NCBI GenBank assembly: GCA_036645575.1
Contig: JAVXNW010000005.1
Location: 1 to 49,848 of the forward strand
DNA length: 49,848 bases
Source of the DNA: JAVXNW01 sp036645575
GTDB lineage: Bacteria > Bacillota > Clostridia > Christensenellales > Aristaeellaceae
Direction: 5' to 3'
The position numbers and the translations under genes are program-made. Below are positions 47,926-49,848 of the stretch, piece after piece (the stretch's first letter is position 1; each line of letters starts with the position of its first letter). The notes under the pieces are model-generated. The model saw only the letters and a list, made by a program, of their open reading frames with translations. It made no database searches and was not told the origin of the DNA.

Positions 47926-47984
47926 CGGGCAAGGCGCGCCGGTTCTCGCGCCCGCGAATTTGCGTGAGGATTAACGCACAGTTG

Positions 47985-48013
47985 TTGAGGGGTGCGTGAA
48001 AAGGTGTTATACT
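47985..48013 (+). promoter_or_regulatory. Promoter of the third gene
   Basis: TTGAGG (47985-47990), 17 bases and TATACT (48008-48013) lie between the MotB-like gene and the next gene. The third gene may thus be expressed both with and independently of the motor pair. Confidence 0.65.
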
Positions 48014-48048
48014 AAAGGACAATGAGGGTTTGATGGGAGCGTTTTTAC

Positions 48049-48615
48049 GTGAAATATGTGCGCCGCTTTTTGTGGTTTATTGCCTCGAGGCTGCTCGCCT
48101 TTTCGATCATCGTATCGATTTTGATTCTGGGTTTCTATCTGGCGATGAACGCGGCCAACATCTACATATTGCTAAGCGACGGGATGGAACTGCGCACGCA
48201 GGTCATTTTGATGCGCGAGGACACCGAGGAGCTCAACAACTTTTTCCGCACGGACTTTTTGTCGAGCGATGAGGCGTTGCAGATCGGGTTGTCGCCACAG
48301 TCGCCCTACCTCAACTACAAGATCAACTCGTTTGAGTCGGACGTAAAGATGGAGTGGGTGTGGAGCTGGCCATGGGAGGACACGGCGCAGGCGACGATCG
48401 TGCACCGCGTGCCCACGATCAAGGGTTCGGTGATCGGGGAAAAGAGCGCGCTGGTCAAAAACGGGCAGCTGTCTGCGACGCCGCCGAGCTGGCAAGGCGG
48501 GCGGTATAAGATGACGCTGCTTCGCACAAACGGCCAGTGGAAGATTGCGGGCATGACGCAGACGCAGGTGATTCTGGACCCGACGCCCACGCCGCTTGCG
48601 TCTCCGGCTGCGTAA
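48049..48615 (+). CDS. Small membrane-anchored protein of unknown function
   Basis: A 188-residue protein without a recognised family. Residues about 7-34 form one membrane anchor, so residues 35-188 are probably outside the membrane. The later part (GGRYKMTLLRTNGQWKIAGMTQTQVIL) resembles the end of NTF2-like domains, and the C terminus is Pro/Thr-rich (PTPTPLASPAA). GTG at 48049 with GGGAG nine bases upstream is the start. It follows the MotA/MotB-like pair by 124 bases and may be its partner, but it also has its own promoter. Confidence 0.65.
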   Translation: MKYVRRFLWFIASRLLAFSIIVSILILGFYLAMNAANIYILLSDGMELRTQVILMREDTEELNNFFRTDFLSSDEALQIGLSPQSPYLNYKINSFESDVKMEWVWSWPWEDTAQATIVHRVPTIKGSVIGEKSALVKNGQLSATPPSWQGGRYKMTLLRTNGQWKIAGMTQTQVILDPTPTPLASPAA

Positions 48616-48647
48616 AGGGCGGCTTGCTTACGCGCGGTGCGCATCTT

Positions 48648-48670
48648 GGGAACGGCGAAGTGCCGTTCCC
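48648..48670. terminator. Nine-base hairpin before dus
   Basis: GGGAACGGC (48648-48656) pairs with GCCGTTCCC (48662-48670). The bases after it (TAATTCT) are only weakly T-rich. It may terminate the unknown gene partially or structure the dus leader. Confidence 0.5.
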
Positions 48671-48693
48671 TAATTCTATGTGAGGAATGGCGG

Positions 48694-49653
48694 ATGAAGA
48701 TAGGATCGATTGTGCTTCCGGCGGGCGCGGGGCTTGCGCCGATGGCGGGGGTGAGCGACATGCCATTCCGGCTGATTTGCTTTGGCGAAGGCGCGGCGTG
48801 GACGGTGAGCGAAATGCTCAGCGCGAAGGGGTATCTGTACATGCCCAAGGATTCGCGGCCGGTGACCGAGCTTTTGGCGCGCTCGGGCGCGGAGGGCGTG
48901 ACCGGGCTTCAGCTGTTCGGGCATGAGCCGGAACTGATGGCGGAGGCGGCCAACCAATTGGAAGGGCGCGGGTTTGACTTTATCGACGTCAACATGGGCT
49001 GTCCGGCGAAGAAGATCGTCTCAAACGGCGACGGATCGGCGCTGATGAAAAAGCCGGAATTGGCGGGGCAGGTGCTTTCGGCGATCGTCAAGCGGGTGCA
49101 TGTGCCGGTGACGGTCAAGATGCGCGCGGGATGGGACGAGTGGCATTTAAACGGCGCGCAGCTGTGCAAGATCGCCCAGGACGCGGGCGTGGCGGCGATC
49201 ACGCTGCACGGGCGCACGCGCGAGCAGTTTTATACCGGGCGCGTGAACCTTGACGCGATTGCGCAGGCGGTTCGGGCGGTGAATATCCCGGTGATCGGCA
49301 ACGGCGACGTGGCCAGCGGCGCGGACGCCAGGCAAATGCTTTCGCAGACCGGGTGCGCCGGGGTGGCGGTGGGGCGCGGCGCGCAGGGCAACCCGTGGCT
49401 ATTTGGCGAGATCAAGGCGGCGCTCGAGGGAACGGAATGGACGCCGCCGAGCTTTTCGCAGCGCGTGCAGATGGCGATCAGGCACCTTTCGATGGAGGTC
49501 GCGATGCGCGGCGAGGCGGGCGCGGTGCTCGAAATGCGGCGGCACATCGCGTGGTATCTGTCCGGCGAAGCGGGCTGCGCGAAATTGCGCGCCCGCATCA
49601 ACGCGCTAAGCCAAGCAGAGCAGGTCTTTTCCGCCCTGCGTGAATTGCAGTAG
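48694..49653 (+). CDS. dus: tRNA-dihydrouridine synthase (DusB type)
   Basis: FMN enzyme reducing uridine to dihydrouridine in tRNA, 319 residues. It shows LAPMAGVSDMPFR, FIDVNMGCPAKKIV with the catalytic cysteine, VTVKMRAGWD, ITLHGRTREQFYTG and IPVIGNGDV followed by GVAVGRGAQGNPW. ATG at 48694 follows GAGGAATGGCGG. A dispersed repeat begins directly after the stop codon. Confidence 0.95.
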   Translation: MKIGSIVLPAGAGLAPMAGVSDMPFRLICFGEGAAWTVSEMLSAKGYLYMPKDSRPVTELLARSGAEGVTGLQLFGHEPELMAEAANQLEGRGFDFIDVNMGCPAKKIVSNGDGSALMKKPELAGQVLSAIVKRVHVPVTVKMRAGWDEWHLNGAQLCKIAQDAGVAAITLHGRTREQFYTGRVNLDAIAQAVRAVNIPVIGNGDVASGADARQMLSQTGCAGVAVGRGAQGNPWLFGEIKAALEGTEWTPPSFSQRVQMAIRHLSMEVAMRGEAGAVLEMRRHIAWYLSGEAGCAKLRARINALSQAEQVFSALRELQ

Positions 49654-49790
49654 CCGCGTGAGCGTAGCACGGCACTGCGGTGCCGGGCTCACGCGAGTGA
49701 TTGAACGCGGAGGAGGGGCTTCTCGCCCCCCTCCACACCACCCCCTCGAGCTGTACGCCCTTGCTGTGGCTTTCTCGCATAGCGCCCTAT
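49654..49790 (+). repeat. Dispersed 3'-end repeat, copy 3
   Basis: Starts one base after the dus stop with CCGCGTGAGCGTAGCACG, a hairpin (GCACGGCAC-tgcg-GTGCCGGGC), then ATTGAACGCGG, GGGCTTCTCGCCCCCCTCC, CCCTCGAGCTGTACGCCC and TTGCTGTGGCTTTCTCGCAT. Order and orientation relative to the gene are the same as in copies 1 and 2. A frame on the opposite strand looks like a short protein but is a by-product of the repeat. Confidence 0.75.
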
Positions 49791-49848
49791 AGGTTGGGAC
49801 GAGGTGCAAGGAGGCGAAAAAAACCGCGAGATAGCCCGAATACGGTCG
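49791..49848. other. Window end, nothing recognisable
   Basis: The last 58 bases follow the repeat and contain no complete feature. AAGGAGG at about 49810 could be a ribosome site, but no start codon can be confirmed before the window ends. Confidence 0.3.

Overview
The window is chromosomal DNA from a GC-rich, Gram-positive-type anaerobe, most likely a member of the Bacillota (class Clostridia). A Christensenellales-like lineage is my guess from gene content and is not proven. The evidence is strong AAGGAGG-type ribosome sites, frequent TTG/GTG starts, sigma-A promoters, YlxM beside ffh, KtrAB, an ECF transport module, rubrerythrin, a Cys-rich exosporium-like protein behind a SigK-like promoter, and RimM/TrmD/KhpA order typical of Bacillota. 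There are no rRNA, tRNA or CRISPR loci and no complete insertion sequence. Almost everything is housekeeping, but several accessory or odd loci are embedded in it.

Layout. 1-1.5 kb: pgk (minus) with a dispersed repeat behind its stop. 1.5-4.8 kb: ecfA1-ecfA2-ecfT-truA, one overlapping operon without an S component. 4.8-6.5 kb: a two-gene cassette, an ABC/SMC-type ATPase plus a predicted PD-(D/E)XK nuclease. 6.5-11.7 kb: the minus-strand branched-chain amino-acid transport operon livK-livH-livM-livG-livF. 11.8-12.8 kb: a Cys-rich spore-surface-like protein. 13.0-17.5 kb: ylxM-ffh-rpsP-khpA-rimM-trmD, in which trmD lacks a stop codon and reads in frame into rubrerythrin. 17.5-25.4 kb: secA-prfB-DUF1461-tsaD-ktrB-ktrA. 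25.5-28.0 kb (plus): rpmG-secE-nusG-rplK-rplA, with two copies of an L1-binding-site-like leader, one before rplK and one before rplA. 28-28.5 kb: a small membrane protein with 14-residue repeats. 28.5-32.2 kb: cysD-cysNC-sulfotransferase, a cassette that makes PAPS and uses it for sulfation. 32.5-40.4 kb: a 2,618-residue cyclic beta-1,2-glucan synthase. 40.7-44.3 kb: lepA, a flavodoxin-like reductase and hemW. 44.4 kb: mntP. 45.0-48.6 kb: a MotA/MotB-like (ZorA/ZorB-like) pair followed by a small membrane protein. 48.7-49.65 kb: a dus gene with another copy of the dispersed repeat at its end.

How the parts fit: the central block is translation, secretion and ribosome biogenesis (SRP, SecA/SecE, RF2, L11/L1, S16, RimM, TrmD, TruA, TsaD, Dus, LepA). 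The sulfation cassette and the cyclic glucan synthase lie next to each other on the same strand and together suggest a modified surface or periplasm-like glycan. The best candidates for an undescribed system are the ATPase/nuclease pair (4886-6442) and the ZorAB-like motor with its own third gene (45176-48615). At DNA level three repeat phenomena stand out: a repeat that sits directly behind gene 3' ends in fixed orientation with compensated palindromes, a 16-nt degenerate repeat beside hairpins in two distant intergenic regions, and a small duplication of the ffh 3' end. Gene starts below were chosen from ribosome-binding sites and family alignments from memory; no database search was possible.
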